A stretch of DNA of 64,000 nucleotides from Sulfitobacter sp. CW3 (GTDB lineage: Bacteria > Pseudomonadota > Alphaproteobacteria > Rhodobacterales > Rhodobacteraceae), in NCBI RefSeq assembly GCF_019392245.1, contig NZ_JAHXRL010000011.1:52577-116576 (forward strand), given 5' to 3'. Made by a program: the position numbers and the translations under genes. How positions within the stretch are numbered: the stretch's first letter is position 1; each line of letters starts with the position of its first letter. Below the pieces are notes generated by a model. That model searched no databases. It was not told the DNA's origin and saw only the letters and a program-made list of their open reading frames with translations. Shown one piece after another: positions 42,835 to 52,000 of this stretch.

Positions 42835-44022
42835 ATGGCCCTGTCTGGCAAATTGACGAAAAAGCTGGTCGAGAATCTTGGCGCTGGGCGGCATGGCGAC
42901 GGCAATGGGCTCTATCTGGTGGTTGATCCATCGGGCGCGCGGCGTTGGATCGTGCGGGTTGTGGTCAAAGGCCAGAGGAACAAGAAAGGCGCGCCCCTGC
43001 GCACCGACTTTGGACTCGGTGGCGCGGAGATCGTCACGATCAACCAAGCACGTGAGCGGGCGCTCGAATATCGCCGTATGGCTAAGCAAGGGTTGAACCC
43101 GCGTTTTAACGCCCGCCAAAAGGTGCCAACCTTTGAAGAGGTGGCTCAGCAGGTTCACATTGACCGGATGCCCACTTGGAAAAATGCCAAACACGGCCAG
43201 CAATGGATCAATACGTTGCGTGACTATGCCTTCCCCAAGATCGGGCGCATGCCGATCGACAGCGTTGACCAGCCCGAGGTAATGATGTGCCTTGCGCCGA
43301 TTTGGACCGAGAAACACGAAACGGCAAAGCGCTTGGCGCAAAGGATCAAGACCGTGTTGGACGTCGCGCGCTCAAAAGGGTTTCGCGCAGGCGAGAACCC
43401 CGTCACCGCGATAAAGGATGCCGGAGCATTGCCAAGGGTCAAAGCCAAGGTGAAGCATCACAAGGCGATGGGGTGGCAGGACGTTCCAAAATTCTATGCG
43501 GGTTTGCAAACACGCAAAGCGATGGCCGCGAAGGCTTTGATGTTCACCTGTCTGACGGGATCGAGAACGGGAGAAGTGCTGGGGCTACGGTGGGAGGAGA
43601 TCGATTTTGAGGCGCAGCTCTGGACGTGTCCGGCAGATCGCATGAAGGCCGGCGAAGCCCACCGTGTGCCGCTGACGGATGAGATGCTCTCGATCATTGA
43701 ACCCCTAAAAGAACTAAGGTCGGGTTTTGTGTTCGAAGGTCAAAAGCGCCACAAGCCACTGTCAAATATGTCGATGCTCATGCTGTTGCGCCGGATGGAT
43801 GTGGAAGGGGTCACCGTTCACGGCTTTCGATCCACGTTCCGCGATTGGGCATCCGAGGTCGCAAATGTGCCGCGTGAGGTTGCTGAGAAGAGTTTGGCGC
43901 ATTCTGTCGGGTCGGATGTTGAGCGTGCTTACGCCCGTTCCGATCTGCTTGAAAAGCGCCGCGTGCTTATGCGCGAATGGTCGCAATATGTGGCTTCAGG
44001 TGGCGTGAAGGAGCTTAAATAG
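42835..44022 (+). CDS. P4-type tyrosine integrase at tRNA-Ser
   Basis: A 395-residue site-specific recombinase. It has the DUF4102-like arm-binding N-terminus (LGAGRHGDGNGLYLVVDPSG), a core-binding domain and a catalytic domain with Arg244 (GSRTGE), His329 and Arg332 (HGFR), His356 (LAHSVG) and nucleophile Tyr366 (AYARSDL). ATG 42835 is used; the frame extends to a TTG at 42805. It lies immediately downstream of tRNA-Ser in the same orientation, the usual position for an island integrase. Confidence 0.95.
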   Translation: MALSGKLTKKLVENLGAGRHGDGNGLYLVVDPSGARRWIVRVVVKGQRNKKGAPLRTDFGLGGAEIVTINQARERALEYRRMAKQGLNPRFNARQKVPTFEEVAQQVHIDRMPTWKNAKHGQQWINTLRDYAFPKIGRMPIDSVDQPEVMMCLAPIWTEKHETAKRLAQRIKTVLDVARSKGFRAGENPVTAIKDAGALPRVKAKVKHHKAMGWQDVPKFYAGLQTRKAMAAKALMFTCLTGSRTGEVLGLRWEEIDFEAQLWTCPADRMKAGEAHRVPLTDEMLSIIEPLKELRSGFVFEGQKRHKPLSNMSMLMLLRRMDVEGVTVHGFRSTFRDWASEVANVPREVAEKSLAHSVGSDVERAYARSDLLEKRRVLMREWSQYVASGGVKELK

Positions 44023-44720
44023 TGCTCACATTCTCGATCAACGAGGTGGAAGGCTTCTATCTGGAGCTGTTCCGAATAGCATTGAGCGCCGAGGCCCGTG
44101 AGGCCAAGGCTACGGCTCTGCATTATGTTAAGCAGGTGGTGATAGCAGAGAGACTGAAGGTCCTCTCGGAGAGCGAAGGCTCTGCCTGGGCTAGTGAACC
44201 TGACAACCAGTCGCTCGTGATTTGGACAGCTCAAACCGCAGCAGCCCGCGAAGAGGCCATTTATGAGTTTTCTCGTGTTTCCAGGACCTACGAAGATAGA
44301 AACGAGCGCCGCCTCAACATCGCGGAGCACGCCGGTAAATTGGTTTATCTTTCTATCCTGGAGGGCAAGCGACAGGGCGTACAGACGAAAACCGGAATTC
44401 GTTACCAGCTCACACTAGCTGGAAGGGATCACGGGATTAGAGGTGCGAAGGACAAGGATGTGGTTCGCAAAAGTTGGGGCACCTACCGCGGTATAGTTCA
44501 TCTCGGGATGGCGATGGATTTTTGTGAAGATCGGGCAGTTTCGGCTGGAGAGTTGCTCTCTGTCGCGGAAAAGATTCGCCGGGTGCTTTCAGATTGTTGC
44601 CCGAAAGGTACCTCTGAGCCCTATGTACCGCGAGAGGAGCAGATTTCTTTTGTTTACAAATCAGACATTTGGGGACCCCGATTTAGAAATCGGGGACTGC
44701 CGTACTGCGTAGAAGATTGA
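44022..44720 (+). CDS. Island protein of unknown function
   Basis: A 232-residue soluble protein that I do not recognise. It starts at a GTG overlapping the integrase stop, so it is probably co-translated. The first half is rich in Ala, Glu and Arg and predicted helical (ALSAEAREAKATALHYVKQV), the second half mixed. No membrane segment, signal or catalytic motif is visible. Close coupling to the integrase suggests a role in integration or excision control, but this is only context. Confidence 0.7.
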   Translation: MLTFSINEVEGFYLELFRIALSAEAREAKATALHYVKQVVIAERLKVLSESEGSAWASEPDNQSLVIWTAQTAAAREEAIYEFSRVSRTYEDRNERRLNIAEHAGKLVYLSILEGKRQGVQTKTGIRYQLTLAGRDHGIRGAKDKDVVRKSWGTYRGIVHLGMAMDFCEDRAVSAGELLSVAEKIRRVLSDCCPKGTSEPYVPREEQISFVYKSDIWGPRFRNRGLPYCVED

Positions 44721-44759
44721 GCACCTTCCGCTGTAATTCAACACAGCGAAAGGTATCCA

Positions 44760-44969
44760 ATGTTATCCCAACTCTTCGAAAACGACCGCATTTATGTCCT
44801 AGGCGATCCAGAACTCGACATTATCGGGGATCGCGAAAAGCTGGCGCAATGGCGTCACAAGATGAAAGGCCCGGCGTTCTACCGACTGGGTCGTAAGATC
44901 ATCTACCGAGGATCCGACCTGAACGCATGGGTGGCGGTAAATCGCGTCGACCCATCTCAGAACGCGTGA
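44760..44969 (+). CDS. Small helix-turn-helix protein (AlpA/excisionase-like)
   Basis: A 69-residue protein starting MLSQLFENDRIYVLGDPELD. The middle segment IIGDREKLAQWRHKMKGPAF, then YRLGRKIIYRGSDLNAWV, matches the MerR-like HTH plus wing of excisionase/AlpA proteins, where the last strand reads RxxxYxxxDLxxW. Such proteins bend DNA for excision or regulate the integrase. It lies 9 bases before a second HTH gene. Confidence 0.75.
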   Translation: MLSQLFENDRIYVLGDPELDIIGDREKLAQWRHKMKGPAFYRLGRKIIYRGSDLNAWVAVNRVDPSQNA

Positions 44970-44978
44970 GGTGTAGAA

Positions 44979-45389
44979 ATGTCGAAAAAGACAAGCGAAC
45001 CGTGCGAAGGCCTCGACCTTTTTTCCATTGCCGGACTACCTGAGCAAACGTACCGTCGGAACGGCAATCTGAAGTCTGCGCCTCCGAAAGCAAAGCCCAG
45101 TCGCAAGAATCAGAAGAATTCCACTTCTCCAACCTCCGTAGATGAAGCGCCAAGTGAGCGTTATTTGCGGGACTCGGAGGTAGCGCACCGCTACGGCGTA
45201 TGTCGCCAGACAGTGTGGCGCTGGGCGGCGCAGGGGGCACTGCCGGAGCCGATCAAGCTCTCGGTGGGTGTCACTCGCTGGCGACTGTCGGATCTAGTCG
45301 CCTACGAAAATTCTTTGCCGAAGGGGGCCAAAGGGAAAGTGGTCCGCCCGAACCGTTTGAAGACCCCCAATGCGGGAGGTCAGCAATGA
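44979..45389 (+). CDS. AlpA-type helix-turn-helix protein
   Basis: A 136-residue protein with a disordered, Lys/Ser/Pro-rich N-terminus (about residues 1-55) and a C-terminal winged HTH: YLRDSEVAHRYGVCRQTVWR then GVTRWRLSDLVAYENSL, the AlpA pattern. It overlaps the start of the downstream recombinase by four bases (ATGA), so both are made together; it probably acts as accessory DNA-binding factor for that recombinase. Confidence 0.82.
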   Translation: MSKKTSEPCEGLDLFSIAGLPEQTYRRNGNLKSAPPKAKPSRKNQKNSTSPTSVDEAPSERYLRDSEVAHRYGVCRQTVWRWAAQGALPEPIKLSVGVTRWRLSDLVAYENSLPKGAKGKVVRPNRLKTPNAGGQQ

Positions 45390-46999
45390 GCCGATCTTAC
45401 CGCAAAATTCGTCCACAGCACGCTATGGTTTATTCGGTTGACGAAGTTCAAGCGCTGTTCGGCGTACATCGCAATACGGTTTCGAACTGGGTGGGCTCCG
45501 GCCTGGAGCCGTCGGATGGGTCGCTGCCTCAGCTTTTCCGTGGGGCTGAGCTCAAACGCTTTCATACTGAACGAGTAGAGCGCACTCGTCGTAATCTGCG
45601 GCTGGGAGAATTCAAGTGTGTTGCGTGCGGCAATGCGGTTTTTCCGGAGCTCAGCACTGTCTCGCTTCAACGCAAGGAAGGCCGCGCTAGCCTCGCTCAT
45701 GCGACGTGCTGCGACTGCGGGGCGACTATGCTCAAATTACTGGGTGCGACGGAGTGCGACAAAGTCGAAGAATGCCTTAATACAAACACGCCGCTGGCGC
45801 TCATAGACGAAAGCAAAGTGAACTCTTCGGCTGGTATTGGGAAGAAAGCGGGGTCTCGGGGAGCGCAATGGTTCACTATCAACGACCGGGTGGTTCACGA
45901 ATGGCAAGCGTTCGCAGGCAAATATGACCCGAAAACAGTGAAAGCGCATCTGGTCAGCATCCGCGATTTTGAAGCGTTCCTAGAAGGCGTCCAATTCAGC
46001 AAAGTGAAACCGAAGCATGCCGGACAATATCGTGATCATCTGGTCCGCCTGCTGGCCCAGTCGAAGGAGAAAGGCGGTCTCAGCAATTCCACTGTTCGTC
46101 ACCGGGCTTCCCACCTCAAAGCATTTTTCGAATGGCTTCACGGGCAGGAGGGCTACCGCCGCTTGAGTGTTAGCATCCCGGACTATTTTGCTCTCCCTCG
46201 CAGCGCTTCAGCTCCGCAGTCAAAAGAGCAGCGCAAAGAGTATCCGACGCTCGATGAAGCGTGGCGCATGGTTGAGTTGATGCCGGAAAAAAGCGTCATC
46301 CAACGCCGTGATCGCGCAATGGTTGCTTTTGCCTTCGTCTCGGGCTTCAGGGCAGCTGCTCTCTCCGCGCTTCGGATGAAGCACGTTGACTTTGACAGCC
46401 GATCGGTCTTGCAGGATGCAAGGGAGGTTCCAGGGAAGAACGGCAAGACCTACCGTGCAAAGTGGTTTCCACGAACGGAAGCGTTTCAAGAGATATTTTT
46501 GTCGTGGGTGTGGGGATTGCAAGACCTTGGATTTCAACCCCAAGACGCCTTGTTTCCAGATGGCAAAAAAATTGTAGCGCGGGTGGCGAGCGCTACTCCG
46601 GTAGAGCCTTTGGCTTCGAGTAAGCCCTTGCAAGATGCCTTTGCAAAGGCGTCAGAGCAAGTGGGCAAAGCTTACACGCCGCATTCCGCACGACACACCC
46701 TAAAAGCCTTGGGCGCTCAGATGTGCCGTTCATATGAGCAACGCAAAGCTTGGTCGATGAATCTCGGTCATTCGGACGAGCAGATCACAGAAAAGCACTA
46801 CGCCAAGATGTCCCAATCTCGCAGCAGCGAGCTAATGGAGGATTTGTGCTCTGACTTGGTCTTCACAGAAGAGGAAAACGAATTGATCATCGACTACTAC
46901 CAGCACCGCTTCCTTCGTGGCACACCAGAATATTCTGCGGCAAAAAGCCTCGCGGAAAAGCGCGATAAGGCACGAGGGGATTGCGATGTACTCGAATAG
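45386..46999 (+). CDS. Tyrosine recombinase with N-terminal HTH and zinc ribbon
   Basis: A 537-residue recombinase with an unusual front end. Residues 15-60 form an HTH (VYSVDEVQALFGVHRNTVSN), followed by a CxxC...CxxC ribbon (CVACG and CCDCG, about 75-115). A SAM-like core-binding domain (about 170-270) and the catalytic domain follow, with Arg322 (GFRAAAL), His433 and Arg436 (HSARH), His462 (LGHSDEQ) and Tyr472 (KHYAKM). ATG 45386 has GGGAGG upstream. Long recombinases with DNA-binding front ends, preceded by HTH genes, are seen in defence-carrying mobile elements. It probably moves the cargo to its right independently of the tRNA integrase. Confidence 0.9.
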   Translation: MSRSYRKIRPQHAMVYSVDEVQALFGVHRNTVSNWVGSGLEPSDGSLPQLFRGAELKRFHTERVERTRRNLRLGEFKCVACGNAVFPELSTVSLQRKEGRASLAHATCCDCGATMLKLLGATECDKVEECLNTNTPLALIDESKVNSSAGIGKKAGSRGAQWFTINDRVVHEWQAFAGKYDPKTVKAHLVSIRDFEAFLEGVQFSKVKPKHAGQYRDHLVRLLAQSKEKGGLSNSTVRHRASHLKAFFEWLHGQEGYRRLSVSIPDYFALPRSASAPQSKEQRKEYPTLDEAWRMVELMPEKSVIQRRDRAMVAFAFVSGFRAAALSALRMKHVDFDSRSVLQDAREVPGKNGKTYRAKWFPRTEAFQEIFLSWVWGLQDLGFQPQDALFPDGKKIVARVASATPVEPLASSKPLQDAFAKASEQVGKAYTPHSARHTLKALGAQMCRSYEQRKAWSMNLGHSDEQITEKHYAKMSQSRSSELMEDLCSDLVFTEEENELIIDYYQHRFLRGTPEYSAAKSLAEKRDKARGDCDVLE

Positions 47000-47414
47000 T
47001 CCGTCGACGAGTTGCGACCTGCAACCCTTGTCGGTGCTCAATCGTGCTTCTGATAAAGCTGCGCCCGCAGCGAACGTCCTGTCTGATGCATCGCACCACA
47101 GTATTGTCGAGGATTAACTAACGTTCGGTTTGGGGCGTTCGCGTTGAATGATACCAAGGGCGGATAGCCGAATTTCGCCGCGGTTGTGAATTTGCTGCCA
47201 CTGATCGTTAAAAACAGGTTTTCAAACTGACATTTGGGTACATTATTCGAAACAGTTTTCAGCGAAATCTTCCATGAGGTTAGCTCCCACAAACTCCTCT
47301 TTTAAGTAGGAAGAGGCATTGCCAACACAACTTAAAGAAAGCAGGTTGGTTTCGATCGCCTTAGCGTTATTATGAAGCAGTCGATTTTCAATAGGGAGCG
47401 AAATCATTAATTCA
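47000..47414. other. Gene-free junction between recombinase and defence operon
   Basis: These 415 bases have no convincing gene. A 43-codon frame from 46986 to 47117 overlaps the recombinase end and has no homology. The stretch holds the left copy of an imperfect direct repeat (47121-47141) and an AT-rich segment near 47340-47400 that may include the promoter for the nuclease-hamAB operon. Confidence 0.5.
47121..47141 (+). repeat. Left copy of an imperfect direct repeat flanking the Hachiman cassette
   Basis: ACGTTCGGTTTGGGGCGTTC plus G matches 17 of 21 positions with 52723-52743. The two copies lie outside the nuclease-hamA-hamB operon on each side, 5.6 kb apart. They may mark the edges of a cassette or be members of a dispersed intergenic repeat. 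Confidence 0.45.
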
Positions 47415-48287
47415 GTGAGATCAATTGACCTACGTCTTGTCGATGACCTCGTGGATTTCGTCCGAGGGCCCGGTTTCGTGTTAGATTTTTCTGATACCGG
47501 TTTCGCCGACTTTTTTTCGACTGAACTCAAGATTAATATCGATGAAGCTAAATACGCTGTGAGAGGAACTTCCAAAGGGAAACGACTCCGCTACTTTTTG
47601 CAGAATTGCGACGATGCTACGGCTATCCAAACTCTCTCGGCGCTGTGGGAGTATCGCACTGACTATTTGGCAAGAAGCGGTGAAGACGACCCGGTGAAAA
47701 ACGTAGAGGCCCGGTATCGAAGCCTATTAGACCGCCTTTCAGCCACTGGTGCCAAAAAATCTAAGGACAACGAAATCGATCCGGCTCCAGAGATAGATCG
47801 CATCAAGATCGCAAAAATCAAAACAGACCTGATGCAAGTCACTTCACTCAGCCCCCAAGCGCGTGGGTTTGCTTTTGAAAAGTTTCTTAAGAACTTGTTC
47901 GATATATACGGACTAATGGCGCATGCGTCGTTCCGGCTTCAAGGCGAACAGATTGACGGAAGTTTCCAATTGGGGAATGAAACCTATCTTCTAGAAGCAA
48001 AGTGGCAAGGGAAACCCACTGGGGTCGCTGATCTGCATGTGTTTCATGGCAAGATCGAGCAAAAGGCAGCTTGGGCTCGTGGTTTGTTTATTAGCACGAA
48101 TGGCTTCACTGAGGATGGGCTTATCGCATTTGGTAAAGGCAAGCGCGTTATCTGTATGGACGGCTTGGATCTATTTGAGATACTCGACCAAGAGATTTCG
48201 CTCTCCCAGGTGCTTGAACGCAAGGTTCGCAGAGCCGCCGAAACAGGGTGTCCGTTCATTCGTGTTCGCGACCTCTTTTCTTACTGA
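47415..48287 (+). CDS. Mrr-like PD-(D/E)XK nuclease in the Hachiman operon
   Basis: A 290-residue protein with a C-terminal restriction-endonuclease-like domain: conserved Glu155 in RGFAFEKFLKNLF, Asp181 in EQIDGSF, and Glu194/Lys196 in YLLEAKWQG, the D-ExK core of Mrr-type nucleases. The N-terminal 110 residues contain VRGTSKGKRLRYFL, a pattern reminiscent of small helical recognition domains fused to abortive-infection proteins. Start is a GTG at 47415; earlier non-standard starts are possible. It ends 14 bases before hamA, so all three genes are probably one transcript. Its role may be as an additional effector or a modifier of Hachiman; inference. Confidence 0.85.
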   Translation: MRSIDLRLVDDLVDFVRGPGFVLDFSDTGFADFFSTELKINIDEAKYAVRGTSKGKRLRYFLQNCDDATAIQTLSALWEYRTDYLARSGEDDPVKNVEARYRSLLDRLSATGAKKSKDNEIDPAPEIDRIKIAKIKTDLMQVTSLSPQARGFAFEKFLKNLFDIYGLMAHASFRLQGEQIDGSFQLGNETYLLEAKWQGKPTGVADLHVFHGKIEQKAAWARGLFISTNGFTEDGLIAFGKGKRVICMDGLDLFEILDQEISLSQVLERKVRRAAETGCPFIRVRDLFSY

Positions 48288-48301
48288 ATGGGAGGAGGAG
48301 C

Positions 48302-49081
48302 ATGGCGCAATTCAACGATTGGTGTGAGGCTTCTGACGAACAGGTCGGGACTCACTATTTACGTGTTATAACTGGGCAACAGGAACGCATCGACGCGGGG
48401 GTAGGCGCGACAGCCTCGATTGTTCCTGGACACTACGCTTCGGAGGAACATGTAGCGCGTGCGCTCCGAAGATTGGGAAAACCCGCAGCAGCCGCTTTGA
48501 TCGAAGAGAAACTCCCAACAACTAAAAATATAAGGTCGGGCGATCTAGGAGAGATATTTGCGACCGAGTGGATTGATGCTTTCAGCGGAGGTTATCACGC
48601 GCCAATTAAACGGCTGCGTTGGAAAGACCATCGAAACATGGCAATGCGCGGGGAGGACGTCATAGGAATGCTTCTCGACCCACAAACGCAGCGATTGCAC
48701 TTTCTGAAAACGGAGGCCAAGAGTCGAGTGGCACTTACTGCACAGGTGCTTACGGAAGCACGCGCTGGCCTCGACAAAGAAGAGGGGCTACCGTCCGCTC
48801 ATGCCCTATCGTTCATATCGGCTCGCCTTCTCGAACTTAATAATTTGCCCCTTGCAGATGCCATTGATGATGCGTTGCTAAAGCATGGAATTCCTTTGCA
48901 GAACGTTAAGCATCTGCTTTTTATTTTCTCTGGAAACGCGCCGGACGCGCTAATACGAGCTTCTCTTCAAGCCTATCCGGGCCAGGTTCAACAGTGGGGA
49001 GTCGGCTTGCGTGTCGAAGGCCATGCCGCCTTCGTCGGCGCAGTCTATGATCGGGTGATTGCTGATGCCAACAACGCCTGA
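48302..49081 (+). CDS. hamA: Hachiman effector HamA (DUF1837 nuclease)
   Basis: A 259-residue protein of the DUF1837/HamA family. The family block RSGDLGEIFATEWI begins near residue 78, and RWKDHRNMAMRGEDVIG and LHFLKTEAKSR carry Asp119 and Glu138/Lys140, consistent with the PD-(D/E)XK nuclease core described for HamA. ATG 48302 follows GGGAGGAGG. It overlaps the helicase gene by 17 bases. In known Hachiman systems HamA is held inactive by HamB and cuts DNA non-specifically once HamB detects damaged or unusual DNA, killing the infected cell. Confidence 0.88.
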   Translation: MAQFNDWCEASDEQVGTHYLRVITGQQERIDAGVGATASIVPGHYASEEHVARALRRLGKPAAAALIEEKLPTTKNIRSGDLGEIFATEWIDAFSGGYHAPIKRLRWKDHRNMAMRGEDVIGMLLDPQTQRLHFLKTEAKSRVALTAQVLTEARAGLDKEEGLPSAHALSFISARLLELNNLPLADAIDDALLKHGIPLQNVKHLLFIFSGNAPDALIRASLQAYPGQVQQWGVGLRVEGHAAFVGAVYDRVIADANNA

Positions 49082-52000
49082 AGCTATCGCAGCAGATATC
49101 GAAGAGGCGGCGACCGCTGGCTTTCGCGGACAATTAATCGCACGCGGTCAAGCACGCGCTATCATCTGGCGAGATGGAGTACTTCCACCCGACCCGCCAA
49201 ATTTTTCACCACAGCTTAGCCAAGATCTGCATTCCTACGGTTACTCCCTTCTCGGGCTTGGCATGCGTTTGCGTGAACTTGGTGGGGATCCGGCACGGGC
49301 ACGAGTTGCCTTTGAGCGATCCGCCACCGCTCTCGAGGCAGTTATTGCCAAAGGCAGTCCTGAAGAGCTCGACCGTGATTTCCATTTTGTCATGGCAGCA
49401 GCGAGTTATCACCTGGCGCATCTTTCCGCTCGGGCGTACTCGCTTCTGACAGCTATAGAAACTAACGAGAATTTTTCGCCCATTGAGCGCGTTTTGGTGC
49501 AACTGATGAAGCGGAATTTCAGGGCTCTTCGTGCCAACATCCTAGATTATCGGGCATCCGGCGAAGCCAACGATGATCGAATTGCCGAAAGTATCCAGGC
49601 TTCTATTGAACAGATTGAAGAGCTTCCTGAGGGTGAAGGTCACGACTTCCTCTTCGACGGATTAAACATAGCGCTGACTGACGGTTTTTTTTCTGCAGTG
49701 GCATCATTTCTCTTGGCTCTTGAGCGTGGGGAGCGACCTCTGCTTGATCAGGCGTTGGAACGCTTGCAAGTAGGCCTCTCTGTATGCAGCGAGTTAAACA
49801 TGCTGCCACAGTGGTGGGCTCACCGAGTTGCGATCCACCTATTGACCGATTGGTGGTCGTGTACATTCCACGAGAGAATACCCCTACAGCCAATCGGTGG
49901 CGAAGCAGCCGATTGGAGCAAGCTCCGCCAATTGTTCATTTCCCTTTTGCAATCACGTCCGAGGGCTGAAGTCGACCTCTGGCCATCACAGATTGAGGCA
50001 GCCTCTCGCGCCGTTGACCAATCTGATGATCTGGTGGTTTCGTTACCGACAAGTTCAGGAAAGACGCGCATTGCAGAGCTTTGCATCTTGCGCTGTTTGG
50101 CTGGTGGTAAAGGTGTCGTCTTTATCACTCCCTTGCGCGCGCTCTCGGCGCAGACGGAAAACACGTTACAAAAGACTTTTGGGCCGCTTGGTAAGACAAT
50201 TTCATCTCTTTATGGAAGCATTGGGGTCAGTGGCTTTGACGAGGATGCCATCCGAGACAGCGATATTGTGGTCGCTACACCAGAGAAGCTCGACTTCGCA
50301 CTCCGGAACGATCCCTCGCTTTTGGACGACGTGGGTTTGCTAGTATTTGATGAAGGGCACATGATCGGCCCTGATGAACGTGAAGTGCGCTACGAAGTTC
50401 AAATTCAAAGGCTACTTCGTCGGCCAGATGCGGATGAAAGGCGGATTGTGTGCCTTTCGGCGGTGCTGCCTGATGGCGACCAGCTCGATGATTTTGCCGC
50501 TTGGTTGCGTCGGGATAATGCCGGTGGTGTCATCAAAGCTGATTGGCGTCCGACGCGACTCCGTTTTGGAGAGGTGGTGTGGACATCGGCATCTGCGCGG
50601 CTGAATCTACGGATTGACGATGAACGTCCTTGGGTCCGGAATTTTCTTGTAGGCGTCGCTCCTCCGAATAGGGTTCCGCCAAAGCGTCAGCGAACACGCC
50701 TTTTCCCCGACGATCAAAGGGAGCTTTGTTTGGCGACGGCTTGGAGACTAGTAGATGATGGGCAAACGGTCTTAATCTACTGCCCGGAACGGCGCAGTGT
50801 AGAGCCATTCGCCGACGTGATTATCGATCTGTATCAACGAGGCGCTCTACCTTCTTTGCTAGACGTTGATCCCGAAGTGCTCAATACCGCAATTGCGCTT
50901 GGGGAAGAATGGCTTGGCCCAAACAGTAGCATCCTCAAGTGCCTCCGCCTTGGTATCGGATTGCATCACGGAGCGCTACCGTCTGCTTACAGGAAGGAAA
51001 TAGAGCGACTCTTGCGTGATAATGTCTTAAAGGTCACGATCTCCTCCCCGACGCTCGCCCAAGGTCTCAACCTATCCGCAACCGCGCTCGTCTTTCATTC
51101 GCTGCACCGGTTCGGCGAACGGATCAAGGTTTCTGAATTCAAAAACATAATCGGACGTGCTGGGCGTGCATATGTTGATGTCGAAGGTTTGGTTCTTTTC
51201 CCAATGTTCAAGGATGCTCAAAAAAAGCGCTGGCATTGGGAAGCTTTGATTGATGATCTTGGGGCACGCGAAATGGAGAGCGGGCTCGTGCAACTTGTTG
51301 GGCTTCTGCTGGTGCGAATGTGGGAACGCGTCGGTGGAGAACTGGATCAACTAATCGAATACGTTGTCAATAACGCTGAAGCATGGACATTTCCGGAGGT
51401 CGCCAATGAGGAACCTGATGTTCGCGAGCGTGCGCTCGTGAATTGGGAGCAGCATGTTGCGACATTAGACACGGCGATCCTCGGTTTGATTGGCGAGAAC
51501 GAGGTCCCTGACGAGGGCATCGAGATCGCTCTGGATGATATACTTCAGTCGTCCCTCTGGCACCGCAGATTGGCGAGACAGGGCGAAAATGAACAACGAG
51601 CCTTAACGGCAGGCCTCGTCTCACGTAGCAAGCTCATTTGGAGCCAGTCTACTGCGGTAAGGCGTCGCGGGTATTTCCTCGCAGGCGTCGGCTTGAAGAC
51701 TGGTCACGCACTCGACGCTATTGCAGCCGATGCCAACCAGCTACTTGTTCAAGCAAACGGCAGTATCCTCGCTGCCGATGCTGAAGCCTCAATTGCAGCA
51801 ATTACGAGCATCGCTGAACTCGTCTTTTCCTTTTATCCTTTCAAGCCCGATCCACTGCCTGCAAATTGGCGTGATATCTTGCGCGCTTGGTTGCTCGGGC
51901 TGCCTATCGCAGCCGTCGCTACAGGGCAGGAGACAGAAACACTGCGGTTTGTGGAAGGCGGATTAGTCTATCGATTGCCCTGGGCTATGGAAGCCATTCG

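Noticed and set aside
46986..47117. A 43-codon frame after the second tyrosine recombinase
   Set aside because: It overlaps the recombinase end, has low complexity and no recognisable homology; a weak GGGG upstream is not enough.
47243..47575. A 110-codon minus-strand frame opposite the start of the Mrr-like nuclease
   Set aside because: It overlaps the conserved nuclease gene and has a serine/arginine-rich shadow composition.
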